A stretch of 64,000 nucleotides of DNA from Nitrospiraceae bacterium (GCA_035623075.1 DASPUC010000029.1:1-64000); one strand, 5' to 3'. Counted from the stretch's first letter, positions 1-6,820 are shown. The notes: generated by a model from the letters alone, not told the origin. Numbers and translations: made by a program.

Positions 1-39
1 CCCCACCCTGGCCCTATGGGTGACCACTTGGGAGGAGCG

Positions 40-618
40 ATGCATACCATTCTGAGAGGGCGCGGATGGAGGGTAGCACGGACAAGTCTTCTCTGCATTC
101 TGTGTCTCTCGGTTGTGGCGGCTGGGGCCATCAACGCGCAGGCGCATAGCCTCTTCCCGGAGGGAGGCATGGATTGCTCGGATAACGCGTTGGAATTACC
201 CCCTGAATGGACCCAAGCCCTAGAAGGTCCGACACGCAGGCTAGTCGCACTGGCACACCGGGGCAAGACGGAGCCCGTGACCCCGTCCATGTCTGCACTT
301 GCTGTGACCTTGTATCGGGCCGACGCCGTGCAAGCGCTGGTCGAGTCGCAGTCAGGAGGAAATTCCTCTGGTTCCTACGCGGGGCTCATCGGCCTTTCGG
401 TACCGCAGGACGGAGTGTATCGAATCAGCTCAGTCTCTCCTCTCGGGATCAAAGTCGTCACAAGCAAGGGGCGGGTAGAGTCGCACGCGTTCGAGTTTCG
501 ATCCCGGTGTGACAAGACCTTTAAAAGCGTCGACTTCAAGCTGCAGGCGGGCCTGGTCTACTGGCTCGAACTGTCCTCGAAGAGTCAGGAGGTTTTGGTG
601 ATGATCACGCCTGAGTGA
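40..618 (+). CDS. Exported protein of unknown function
   Basis: This 192-residue protein begins at an ATG preceded by GGAGG with 4 bases of spacing. An in-frame ATG at 16 has no ribosome binding site. The N-terminus is a signal peptide: an Arg-rich stretch, a hydrophobic core (TSLLCILCLSVVAAGA) and an Ala-rich end near residue 34. The mature part has two cysteines and ends in beta-strand-like segments resembling a small periplasmic beta-sandwich. I do not recognise the family. It heads a run of small exported-protein genes on the same strand. Confidence 0.6.
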   Translation: MHTILRGRGWRVARTSLLCILCLSVVAAGAINAQAHSLFPEGGMDCSDNALELPPEWTQALEGPTRRLVALAHRGKTEPVTPSMSALAVTLYRADAVQALVESQSGGNSSGSYAGLIGLSVPQDGVYRISSVSPLGIKVVTSKGRVESHAFEFRSRCDKTFKSVDFKLQAGLVYWLELSSKSQEVLVMITPE

Positions 619-720
619 GCGCATGCCTTTATCAATTCACTCACGGACCAGACCAAGGAAGGGAAGACCGTGGGGTTTCTCCTTACGCCCAACACGTCCT
701 ATCGGAGTGAAGGAACAGCC

Positions 721-975
721 ATGAGCAGCGCTGACCTCAAGGTCGGCGACTGGGTGGTCGTGGTATTGACACTTGACGGGATCTTGACGAAGGAAGGCGG
801 AGAAGGTGGCACGGCTCAAGACATCCGGTTCGCATCGGATGAACAGAAATACCGAACATCGAGTCTGGGCGTTGTGCACCCTTCGCCTGGACCCGTCACC
901 GGGGTGTCGGAGGTGGCCTCCCTCCGATTCCTCGGCCCTTCGGGGGATGGTGAGGTGATCAATGCCGACGAATAA
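721..975 (+). CDS. Small hypothetical protein
   Basis: This 84-residue protein starts at an ATG preceded by a purine-rich GAAGGA about 6 bases away. It begins MSSADLKVGDWVVVVLTLDG, a small strand-rich fold, with no signal peptide or membrane segment. Its 3' end overlaps the next gene by 14 bases in another frame, which suggests co-translation. No family is recognised. The frame could extend upstream to 670, but without a binding site. Confidence 0.4.
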   Translation: MSSADLKVGDWVVVVLTLDGILTKEGGEGGTAQDIRFASDEQKYRTSSLGVVHPSPGPVTGVSEVASLRFLGPSGDGEVINADE

Positions 976-1468
976 GCAACTGACCGTCGAGGCGCTTGGC
1001 AGCGTGGCGCAGGACGCAAGTCTGCGAGTCGATTCGCTCAACGTCGTCGCTGTTCGACTCTTAGCGGTTGCGGTGAGGGGCTTGAGTGGAAGGACAGTCC
1101 GATTGGACCAGGCTAGGTTAGGCGTACCGCAAACTTATCACCTTTGGCCAATGGTTGAAGTCGAGGCGGAAGCCGGTCGCTCCCGCCAAGAATTGAAACT
1201 CTACGTTTGTCCCAAAGGGGCTTCGTCTGCGGATGATGAACGCTTCCCTGTTGGAACGGCGTTCGTCGTGGAAACCCTCGCCCTTGCGAACGGAGGTGGC
1301 GGGCGGGTGGCGTCAATCTTCGTCATGGAAAAATTTGCCAGCATAGATGCTCATGGTCGGAGCAACGGCTACCAGGATGTCTGGGTCTATGCGATGTATG
1401 ATTCAGTGGAGCAAGCCCTGGCCAGGGGTTCGGCAGCCTGTGGTGTCTGCCGTCTGTCGGTCATGTGA
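962..1468 (+). CDS. Cytochrome P460-like domain protein with CxxCR in place of CxxCH
   Basis: This 168-residue protein has the layout of the cytochrome P460 / heme-binding P460-like family: a strand ending in LYVCPKGA, then FPVGTAFVVET, then IFVMEKFAS, then a DVWVYAMYD strand, then a C-terminal CxxC. In the family the last motif is CxxCH and binds haem. Here it is C160-G-V-C163-R164, so the proximal histidine is missing. No signal peptide is visible, although most P460 proteins are periplasmic. It starts inside the 3' end of the preceding gene, with GAGGTG upstream. The fold assignment is from motif order; a haem function is doubtful. Confidence 0.55.
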   Translation: MPTNKQLTVEALGSVAQDASLRVDSLNVVAVRLLAVAVRGLSGRTVRLDQARLGVPQTYHLWPMVEVEAEAGRSRQELKLYVCPKGASSADDERFPVGTAFVVETLALANGGGGRVASIFVMEKFASIDAHGRSNGYQDVWVYAMYDSVEQALARGSAACGVCRLSVM

Positions 1469-1579
1469 GGCGTCAAGAAGAAGGGGTTACGAACCTCTCG
1501 GCTGGTGGCCTTTGCAAGTTCCAGCGTTCGACGTCAAATTGCGCACGTGGGAATATCACCGAGGAAGGGAGGACTGACC

Positions 1580-1882
1580 ATGATCAATATCAATGGTGTA
1601 CTCGCAGTATTAGTGTGCGGGGTCTTCATGATCGGAGGACCGGTTGAAATGGTTCTGGCTGGTAGCGACGGACACGTGCAGGAAAGCATCAAACATGCGA
1701 AGGAAGGGATCAAGCACGAGAAGGAAGCGATCAAACATCTCGAAGAATCGATCAGAGCGAGCAATGATGCCCACGCAAAAGAGGCATTGGAACATGCGAA
1801 GGAAGCCGTCAAACATGCCGAAGAATCTCTGGCTCATGCTGAGCAAGCCGCACCGTCCGGCTTGGAGAAGAAGGACAAGTAA
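1580..1882 (+). CDS. SmbP-like small histidine-rich periplasmic metal-binding protein
   Basis: This 100-residue protein starts at an ATG behind GGGAGGA. A signal peptide (about residues 1-27) is followed by a mature domain that is almost all helix, with histidines in a seven-residue rhythm (IKHAKEG, IKHEKEA, IKHLEES, LEHAKEA, VKHAEES, LAHAEQ). This is the pattern of SmbP, the small metal-binding protein of Nitrosomonas europaea, which binds several copper or other divalent ions in a helical bundle. The role here is probably periplasmic metal buffering. The call rests on repeat pattern and size. Confidence 0.7.
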   Translation: MININGVLAVLVCGVFMIGGPVEMVLAGSDGHVQESIKHAKEGIKHEKEAIKHLEESIRASNDAHAKEALEHAKEAVKHAEESLAHAEQAAPSGLEKKDK

Positions 1883-1923
1883 GGGCGGGAGGCACTGCGC
1901 TCGATTCCATTCTCCTCTCAGCA

Positions 1924-1951
1924 GGCACGGCGGGGGACTCCCGTCCGTGCC
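1924..1951. terminator. GC-rich hairpin after the SmbP-like gene, possible terminator
   Basis: GGCACGG at 1924-1930 pairs with CCGTGCC at 1945-1951, with an inner CGGG/CCCG pairing. It lies 42 bases after the SmbP-like stop codon. There is only a weak T-rich tail (GTGTCTCTTGT), so it may be an inefficient or Rho-assisted terminator. Confidence 0.35.
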
Positions 1952-2119
1952 GTGTCTCTTGTAAAATCAGCGTTTGTTCTTCCCCTGGTTCAGAATACCA
2001 TCTGTCCATTTGATTCTAGGCGCGGCGGTTTTGTTGCATCTGTGTGCAGCCATTGGTTTCTGTTGGTAGACGTTCCCGGGTACGTGGGGTTAGAGTGCCG
2101 CGTCTTTGGATAGGATATC

Positions 2120-2464
2120 GTGCGCCTTTTAATCGCTCTGATTCTCAGTGTCGTCCTTCCCCCGGTCGGCTTTGCCGTCGCCTCTTCTGACCTCGACATT
2201 GAACGCCTGCTGCGTAAGCAAGTATTCAACCAGGCGTTTGAGGGGTTCGACCACTATTACGTAACGATCGAAAATGACCGGCCACAGGCGGACGGTTCCC
2301 GCGAAGTCACAGTTGTGGCCACTGGAAAATTTCTTCAGCACACCAAACGCATGAAAGTGTTGTTTCTGATCGTTGGCGATCAAGTAATCGGGGGACAGGT
2401 ACTGGAGGGAACGGGGTTGCCTCCGTGCCTGGCTCCGAGTGATTCTGGTTCATCAGCCCTCTAA
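2120..2464 (+). CDS. Small exported protein of unknown function
   Basis: This 114-residue protein starts at GTG with AGGAT about 5 bases upstream. The first 22 residues form a signal peptide (LLIALILSVVLPPVGFAVAS). The mature part has an N-terminal helix (DIERLLRKQVFNQAFEGF), then strand-like segments, and a Cys-containing tail. No catalytic motif or family is recognised. The next gene starts 30 bases downstream, so the two may share a transcript. Confidence 0.5.
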   Translation: MRLLIALILSVVLPPVGFAVASSDLDIERLLRKQVFNQAFEGFDHYYVTIENDRPQADGSREVTVVATGKFLQHTKRMKVLFLIVGDQVIGGQVLEGTGLPPCLAPSDSGSSAL

Positions 2465-2494
2465 CTCTTACTATGATAAAGGAGGAGGTCATTC

Positions 2495-2974
2495 ATGCTG
2501 CACAGGACTGTAGTAGGGATCATGGCAAGCATAGGTATCACGATGCTCGCTGCTGCCGCTGAAGCGCACCAGGCGGGCGGGGTCGAGGTCGGCGACCTGG
2601 AAACAGGGTCAGTGGTGGGCCAGCCGTTCAAGGAACTCGACGTCGATCTTGAAATCTACGCGACAGAAGTCGGCAGTCTCAAGGTTCTTTATCCGCCGAC
2701 CACGGTGCTGGACCTTAAGGTCAGGCCTGGCGCTCCCGTGGTGATCAAGGTGACGAACAAGTCGACGGTGGATCGGGGATTTCTGATGACGGCGGATGGG
2801 ACCCAGGCTGCTCCCACAGTCTTGAAGGCGCAGGTCGTGCTCAAGCCGGGTGAAAGTAAATATATTGGCGTGCCTCTCAGCGATCTCATGTATGCAACAG
2901 TGGGAAACACACTGACCTATCGGGATCATCTGAATCCTAAGGACCCGGGCGGAAAGCTGATCATGATTAAGTAA
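2495..2974 (+). CDS. Exported cupredoxin-like protein without evident copper ligands
   Basis: This 159-residue protein starts behind a strong AAAGGAGG site. A signal peptide ends near AEAHQAGG. The mature domain reads like a cupredoxin-type beta sandwich (VLDLKVRPGAPVVIKVTNKS, then VVLKPGESKYIGVPL). The usual type-1 copper set (His, Cys, His, Met in a C-terminal loop) is not present: no cysteine occurs in the mature part. It could be a structural or partner-binding version of the fold. The cupredoxin call is by general pattern only. Confidence 0.5.
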   Translation: MLHRTVVGIMASIGITMLAAAAEAHQAGGVEVGDLETGSVVGQPFKELDVDLEIYATEVGSLKVLYPPTTVLDLKVRPGAPVVIKVTNKSTVDRGFLMTADGTQAAPTVLKAQVVLKPGESKYIGVPLSDLMYATVGNTLTYRDHLNPKDPGGKLIMIK

Positions 2975-3000
2975 GCACTACGGCTATTGGGACCATTCAT

Positions 3001-3043
3001 GCGGGCCTTGTCGATATGTTTATCGGCAGGGCCTGCTTGCTTT
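3001..3043 (+). terminator. Intrinsic terminator after the cupredoxin-like gene
   Basis: A 16-base stem, 3001-3016 with 3021-3036, pairs fully if three G-U wobbles are allowed, around a TGTT loop. It is followed by TTGCTTTCC. It starts 26 bases after the stop codon and marks the end of the small exported-protein group. Confidence 0.65.
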
Positions 3044-3134
3044 CCTTCGGCTTCCCATCCGAATTGATTTCATCTCGTCCTCATCAAAACCATCCGTTCC
3101 GTAGCGTTCTGAATGGTGCCTCTTTAGGCAGGTG

Positions 3135-3196
3135 CCGCCCGATCCGGCGCGAGCCGGACGGGCGGGGAAGAGCCCCCGTCGCAGTAACACGGGGGC
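3135..3196. repeat. Two tandem GC-rich hairpins, candidate origin or element boundary
   Basis: Hairpin one: CCGCCCG 3135-3141 and CCGGC 3144-3148 pair with GCCGG 3153-3157 and CGGGCGG 3159-3165 around a GCGA loop. Hairpin two: GCCCCCGT 3172-3179 pairs with ACGGGGGC 3189-3196. They lie directly upstream of the promoter of the regulator-rep operon. Rolling-circle initiators nick hairpin loops, so an origin role is possible but inferred. The rest of 2975-3296 holds the terminator and the promoter and no gene. Confidence 0.45.
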
Positions 3197-3234
3197 CTAG
3201 GAATACTTACCTTCGTGGCTCGTCAGGATGCCGC

Positions 3235-3264
3235 TTGACAATATCTATAGCACGAAGATATAAG
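3235..3264 (+). promoter_or_regulatory. Sigma-70-type promoter of the element operon
   Basis: TTGACA at 3235-3240 and TATAAG at 3259-3264 (18-base spacer; 17 if read as ATATAA). The regulator gene starts 33 bases further on. The spacer and early leader contain CTATAG boxes. Confidence 0.6.
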
Positions 3265-3295
3265 AAGCAAGCTATAGCTATAACGGAGGGATATA
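3244..3295. promoter_or_regulatory. CTATAG boxes, candidate operator for the RHH protein
   Basis: The palindrome CTATAG occurs at 3245-3250 and 3272-3277, 27 bases apart, with related TATAG at 3293-3297. They lie in the promoter spacer and between the -10 box and the start codon. Ribbon-helix-helix proteins often bind short repeated palindromes in their own promoters, so autoregulation is a reasonable inference. Confidence 0.4.
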
Positions 3296-3296
3296 G

Positions 3297-3587
3297 ATGA
3301 GCCCAAAACCCAAGAGCGCCCCTCATCGAGTGCTGCTGTCCTTGCCAACAGAGTTGTATGACACCGTTACGCGATTGTCCCGTGCGATGGAAAAACCGCG
3401 CGCGGAAGTGATCCGCGAGCTGTTAGCCGAACAACAACCGATCCTGGACATGATGGCCACGACCTTCGAACAAGCCAAGGTCGGCCATAAAGAACAGGTC
3501 GCAAAAGGCTTACAGAAGCTCACGGGAGAGGTCCTGAAGGAATTGGGGTCGGTGATGTCTTCATCCAAGGCTCGGAAAAAGCACTAG
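3297..3587 (+). CDS. CopG-like ribbon-helix-helix protein
   Basis: This 96-residue protein starts behind GGAGGG with about 6 bases of spacing. The N-terminal half fits a ribbon-helix-helix domain: a strand (HRVLLSLPTELYD), then two helices (TVTRLSRAM and RAEVIRELLAEQ). The C-terminal half is helical and ends in a basic tail. Such proteins on rolling-circle replicons repress rep and set copy number. The next gene, the initiator, starts 5 bases after its stop codon, which supports that role. Confidence 0.75.
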   Translation: MSPKPKSAPHRVLLSLPTELYDTVTRLSRAMEKPRAEVIRELLAEQQPILDMMATTFEQAKVGHKEQVAKGLQKLTGEVLKELGSVMSSSKARKKH

Positions 3588-3592
3588 AGATC

Positions 3593-4675
3593 ATGGCCGT
3601 CGAATCACCACAACTGCTCCTGCATGGCATTGATACGGTCCAGTGTGCCTATTACCTCGGTCCACCTGCCTCAAAACACCTCGACTTCGCCAAGCTCGCT
3701 GTCATGAAGGAACAACTCCGGATGGACAAGAGCCGAGAGCCGCGTGCGATTAAGCTCGGAGGAACGGAGTTTTTCCTGCATCCCTATGGAAGCAGTTCTG
3801 GTTATCCCTTCGTTTTGACAAATGAGGATTTTAAGATCGAAGTTGGGGAGTTTAATCATCCGTCGTGCTTCGTCACCTTCAAAAGCCAAGGTCTGTGGAA
3901 GCATACGGCCTGGACACTGCATCAGCGGTTGCTCAACTGGGCTCGAATGATCGGCTGCGACGTTCAACAAGCGGAAACACTCTCACGTGTGGATTTCTGT
4001 TTTGATTATGCCCTTGCCGAACGGGACTTCGATGCCGATTGCTTCGTCAGCCAATCAGACAAGGACAGTCAGCACCGTGAGAATGGCGCGATCCAAACCT
4101 TTACCTTTGGCAGAGGAGGTGTGGTGTTGCGTGTGTATGACAAAGTCGCGGAGATCCGGCAGCAGAGTGCCAAGGTGTGGTTTCATGAGCTCTGGGGACA
4201 ACAGGAGAACGTCTGGCGCATTGAATGGCAGGTCAGGAAACCCGTGTTGCGGAGTTTTCACATCAGTACGTTTGTCGATCTGCAGGAGCAGGAGGGGAGG
4301 GTACTTCAGTACCTGGCTGAGCATCATGATACGCTACGGGTTCCGACGCAGGATTCGAACCGTTCACGCTGGCCACTGCACCCGTTGTGGGTGGATGTGC
4401 AGCAGCGCATTGCCGAATTACACGCGCTGGAGTCTAAGCAGATCGATGGAAAAGAATTGGTGCTGGACGAACGATTGATCCGACTGACGATTAGTGTCTA
4501 CGGCTACCTCAAGCGGGTGGCCGCGGTGTCCTGTGTAAAGGAGGGCCAGCCGATGATGAGCGAAGAAGATGCGCTTCGCTTGCTGGGGGATCGCTTGCAC
4601 CGGCTGTTCGATCCCCTGAGCTGGAAATTCGATGTGCAAAAACGAATCAAAGCGATCGAGTTGGGGGAATGGTAA
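3593..4675 (+). CDS. Rep_trans-type replication initiator
   Basis: This 360-residue protein carries the signature order of the Rep_trans family of rolling-circle initiators. A first strand has paired acidic residues (SRVDFCFDYA, about residue 130). A second has the tyrosine motif VLRVYDKVAEI (about residue 180). A third reads VWRIEWQVRKPVLR. By analogy the tyrosine of YDK would attack the nicked DNA strand and the aspartates would bind metal. The start codon has only a weak binding site and is probably coupled to the upstream gene. It resembles plasmid or phage initiators, so the element may replicate as a circle when excised. Confidence 0.7.
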   Translation: MAVESPQLLLHGIDTVQCAYYLGPPASKHLDFAKLAVMKEQLRMDKSREPRAIKLGGTEFFLHPYGSSSGYPFVLTNEDFKIEVGEFNHPSCFVTFKSQGLWKHTAWTLHQRLLNWARMIGCDVQQAETLSRVDFCFDYALAERDFDADCFVSQSDKDSQHRENGAIQTFTFGRGGVVLRVYDKVAEIRQQSAKVWFHELWGQQENVWRIEWQVRKPVLRSFHISTFVDLQEQEGRVLQYLAEHHDTLRVPTQDSNRSRWPLHPLWVDVQQRIAELHALESKQIDGKELVLDERLIRLTISVYGYLKRVAAVSCVKEGQPMMSEEDALRLLGDRLHRLFDPLSWKFDVQKRIKAIELGEW

Positions 4676-4860
4676 CCAAACAGCAAGTGCTCGACTTGGT
4701 GAATCAGCGGGTCACGCACATCCTGTTGGTGGCGGAGGCCTCGTTACCGCCCAGCCAGTATCAGGCGTTTCGGAAGGTGGTCTTGGATGCGTTTGGACGG
4801 AATGGATTGGGTGGGCAGTTGGACCGGCTTGGGTGGCCGGTGGTGAGGGAGGAGCGGTAA
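4669..4860 (+). CDS. Small protein in the mobile element
   Basis: This 63-residue protein overlaps the end of the initiator gene by 7 bases. It is mostly helical (QQVLDLVNQRVTHILLVAEA, then QYQAFRKVVLDAFGR) and ends in a charged tail. No family is recognised. The overlap and shared strand make it part of the same operon. Confidence 0.5.
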   Translation: MVTKQQVLDLVNQRVTHILLVAEASLPPSQYQAFRKVVLDAFGRNGLGGQLDRLGWPVVREER

Positions 4861-4905
4861 GGATGGGGCCGGAATACACGATGCACGAAAGGCGGTGCCC
4901 TATGC

Positions 4906-5052
4906 GTGCCCCATGATCCTGACGAAACGGAGTTGACGGTGCGGTGTGAGCATTTCAGCGAAAGCGTGTCGGAGGCAGAAGTGCGGTTGATTGAGTCGTC
5001 CCTGGGGAATCTGATACAAGCGGTGCTCGTGAGCCAAGACGAAGAAAGGTAA
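4906..5052 (+). CDS. Small acidic protein with GTG start, mobile element
   Basis: An open frame with no ATG runs from the previous stop codon at 4858-4860 to the TAA at 5050-5052. From GTG 4906 it encodes 48 residues (beginning VPHDPDETELTVRCEHFSES), acidic and amphipathic, with protein-like codon composition. Its stop lies 4 bases before the recombinase start. The binding site is weak (GGCGG), and the true start could be another non-ATG codon. It may be an accessory protein of the recombinase or initiator. Confidence 0.45.
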   Translation: MPHDPDETELTVRCEHFSESVSEAEVRLIESSLGNLIQAVLVSQDEER

Positions 5053-5056
5053 ATCC

Positions 5057-6688
5057 GTGATTGTTGCTCTATATGCCCGAGTCTCGACGAGTAAACAGGC
5101 CGAGAAAGATCTCTCGATACCGGATCAACTGAGCCAGATGCGGGCGTGGTGCAAAGCCCAAGGCCACAGTGCGGCAACTGAATATGTGGAGCCCGGCGCA
5201 TCCGCTACGGATGATCGGCGCCCGGTCTTTCAACGGATGATCGCGGAAGCCTGTGTGAGTCCTTCTCCCTTCGAGGCGATTGTGGTGCATAGCCTCTCTC
5301 GTTTCTTTCGGGACTCGCTGGAATTCGGCTTGTACGAACGGAACCTCAAGCGGTGTGGCGTTCGTGTGCTCTCCATCACGCAGCAGACGAGTGACGATCC
5401 TTCGGGGGAAATGATCCGCCGGATCTTCAGCGTGTTCGACGAATATCAAAGCAAAGAGAACGGGAAGCATACGCTCCGAGCCATGCGCGAGAATGCCCGG
5501 CAAGGATTTTTTAATGGCTCACGTCCGCCTGTGGGATACCGAGCGGTCGAGGTTGCACTGCCGGGGAACAAGGGGAAGAAAAAGCAGTTGGAGATCGATG
5601 AGGCAGAGGCGGTCGTGGTCAAACGGGTATTCGAGCGCTATCTATCAGGGGATCGGGGCCGGGACCTGGGTGTCCATGGCCTAGCCGCACAGTTTAATCA
5701 GGAAGGTCTGTTGGTTCGCGGGCGAGAATGGACCAGTGGCCGAGTCTATGAGGTGTTGACCAACCGGGCCTATATCGGGGAGCACTATTTCAACAAATAC
5801 GAGAAGCGAGGAGGTGCGGTCCGGCGCGTGAAGCCTCGGGACGAGTGGGTCCTCATCAAGGTGGAACCGATTGTCAGGGAAAACCTCTTTAGGGCTGTCC
5901 AAGAGAAATTGGCATCGCGTTCTCCGGAGCGTGTGCCCCCGCGCGTGGTGAATTGTCCCACGCTCTTAACTGGGCTGTTGAAGTGTGGGGTCTGTGGGGC
6001 GGGGATGACCTTGGCGACAGGGAAAAGCGGGAAGTATCGCTATTACAAGTGCTCGAACCGGATTCTGAAAGGGAAAGACACCTGCACCAGTGACAATCTG
6101 CCGACGGAACAAGTGGACCAGCTGGTCCTGTCCTCCTTGGCGGATCGGGTCTTTACCGCGTCACGCGTCCGAACAATCCTGGAGGGTCTTCGAAAACGCT
6201 TGAGCCAGTCACAAGCCTCACACGAGAGCAGAGTGAAGCAGCTGACGAAGGAATTGACCAGTGTGCAACAGCGAAGCCAGAAGCTGTATGAGGCGGTCGA
6301 AAAGGGATTGTTGCCGATGGATTCCTCGTTGAGTGAGCGGGCCAACAAGCTTCAAGCGCAACGGCAGGCGTTGCTGACTGAGATTGCGGGGTTGCGACGA
6401 CTCAAGCAGATGCCAGTGGAGGCTCTTGGAGAGAAGAAGATACACGCATTCACGGCTGCATTGCGTGAGCGATTGTTGGGCAAAGACCGTGTGTTCAGCA
6501 AGAAGTACCTGAAGCTTTTGGTTGAGGAGATCCGCTACCGGAACCGTCAGCTGGTCATGAAAGGAAGCAATGCGAGGGTGGCGCGTGTGGCTGGAGAAAG
6601 CAACGTGGGCACTCCGCAGGGGGCAGTGCCCACGTTCGATCTAGATTGGCTCCCCGGGCAGGACTCGAACCTGCGACCAGCCGGTTAA
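5057..6688 (+). CDS. Large serine recombinase (integrase) with tRNA-derived C-terminus
   Basis: This 543-residue protein starts at GTG. The N-terminal catalytic domain begins LYARVSTSKQ, with Ser10 as the expected nucleophile and downstream Arg motifs (SLSRFFRD). A recombinase domain follows, then a zinc ribbon near residues 306-340 (CGVCGAG and YYKCSNR with later Cys), then a long coiled coil (about 375-440). These are the parts of a large serine integrase. The last 13 residues (531-543) plus stop are exactly the antisense of the first-read part of the tRNA-Asn gene at 6647-6688, so the native tail in the circular form is probably different. It is the last gene of the element operon. Confidence 0.9.
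   Translation: MIVALYARVSTSKQAEKDLSIPDQLSQMRAWCKAQGHSAATEYVEPGASATDDRRPVFQRMIAEACVSPSPFEAIVVHSLSRFFRDSLEFGLYERNLKRCGVRVLSITQQTSDDPSGEMIRRIFSVFDEYQSKENGKHTLRAMRENARQGFFNGSRPPVGYRAVEVALPGNKGKKKQLEIDEAEAVVVKRVFERYLSGDRGRDLGVHGLAAQFNQEGLLVRGREWTSGRVYEVLTNRAYIGEHYFNKYEKRGGAVRRVKPRDEWVLIKVEPIVRENLFRAVQEKLASRSPERVPPRVVNCPTLLTGLLKCGVCGAGMTLATGKSGKYRYYKCSNRILKGKDTCTSDNLPTEQVDQLVLSSLADRVFTASRVRTILEGLRKRLSQSQASHESRVKQLTKELTSVQQRSQKLYEAVEKGLLPMDSSLSERANKLQAQRQALLTEIAGLRRLKQMPVEALGEKKIHAFTAALRERLLGKDRVFSKKYLKLLVEEIRYRNRQLVMKGSNARVARVAGESNVGTPQGAVPTFDLDWLPGQDSNLRPAG
6602..6636. repeat. Perfect 12-bp inverted repeat next to the tRNA junction
   Basis: AACGTGGGCACT at 6602-6613 is the exact reverse complement of AGTGCCCACGTT at 6625-6636, with an 11-base GC-rich centre. 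It lies inside the recombinase frame, 10 bases before the tRNA end. It could be a recombinase binding arm of the attachment site or a transcript hairpin. Confidence 0.6.
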
Positions 6689-6722
6689 CAGCCGGCTGCT
6701 CTACCAACTGAGCTACCGGGGA
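6647..6722 (-). tRNA. tRNA-Asn (GTT)
   Basis: The minus strand gives a full 76-base cloverleaf: acceptor TCCCCGG/CCGGGGA, D arm GCTC/GAGC, anticodon stem CCGG with loop CTGTTAA (anticodon GTT), T arm with GTTCGAGTCC, discriminator G and an encoded CCA. The CCA end faces the mobile element, and the tRNA itself is intact. Confidence 0.95.
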
Positions 6723-6751
6723 ACTCGTTACGTGATCAGGTTAACAGAGAC

Positions 6752-6757
6752 AGTATA
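6752..6757 (-). promoter_or_regulatory. Candidate -10 box of the tRNA-Asn gene
   Basis: On the minus strand TATACT lies 30 bases upstream of the tRNA 5' end. The matching -35 position reads TTCAGC, a weak match, so this is a tentative promoter. Confidence 0.35.
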
Positions 6758-6820
6758 TTAACAAAAGTGGAGGGCTGAAGGGGAGTGTTTTTTCGACTGA
6801 CTCGTTACGTCGAGTGTGCC

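Larger units (their letters stand above)
3130..6646 (+). mobile_element. Compact integrated element: RHH regulator, Rep_trans initiator, serine recombinase, abutting tRNA-Asn
   Basis: Between a terminator and an intact tRNA-Asn gene lie paired GC-rich hairpins, a promoter and five tightly packed same-strand genes: a ribbon-helix-helix protein, a rolling-circle-type initiator, two very small proteins and a large serine recombinase. The recombinase frame runs into the tRNA gene, as expected if recombination occurred at the tRNA 3' end. No relaxase, coat, cargo or resistance gene is visible. The right border at the tRNA is well supported. The left border is a guess, because I found no clear copy of the tRNA 3' end on that side. 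Confidence 0.6.

Noticed and set aside
2975-3296. A duplicate of the tRNA-Asn 3' end marking the left element border
   Set aside because: Only TGGCTC and AGGA near 3216-3229 resemble the tRNA end. The match is too short and broken to call an attachment repeat.
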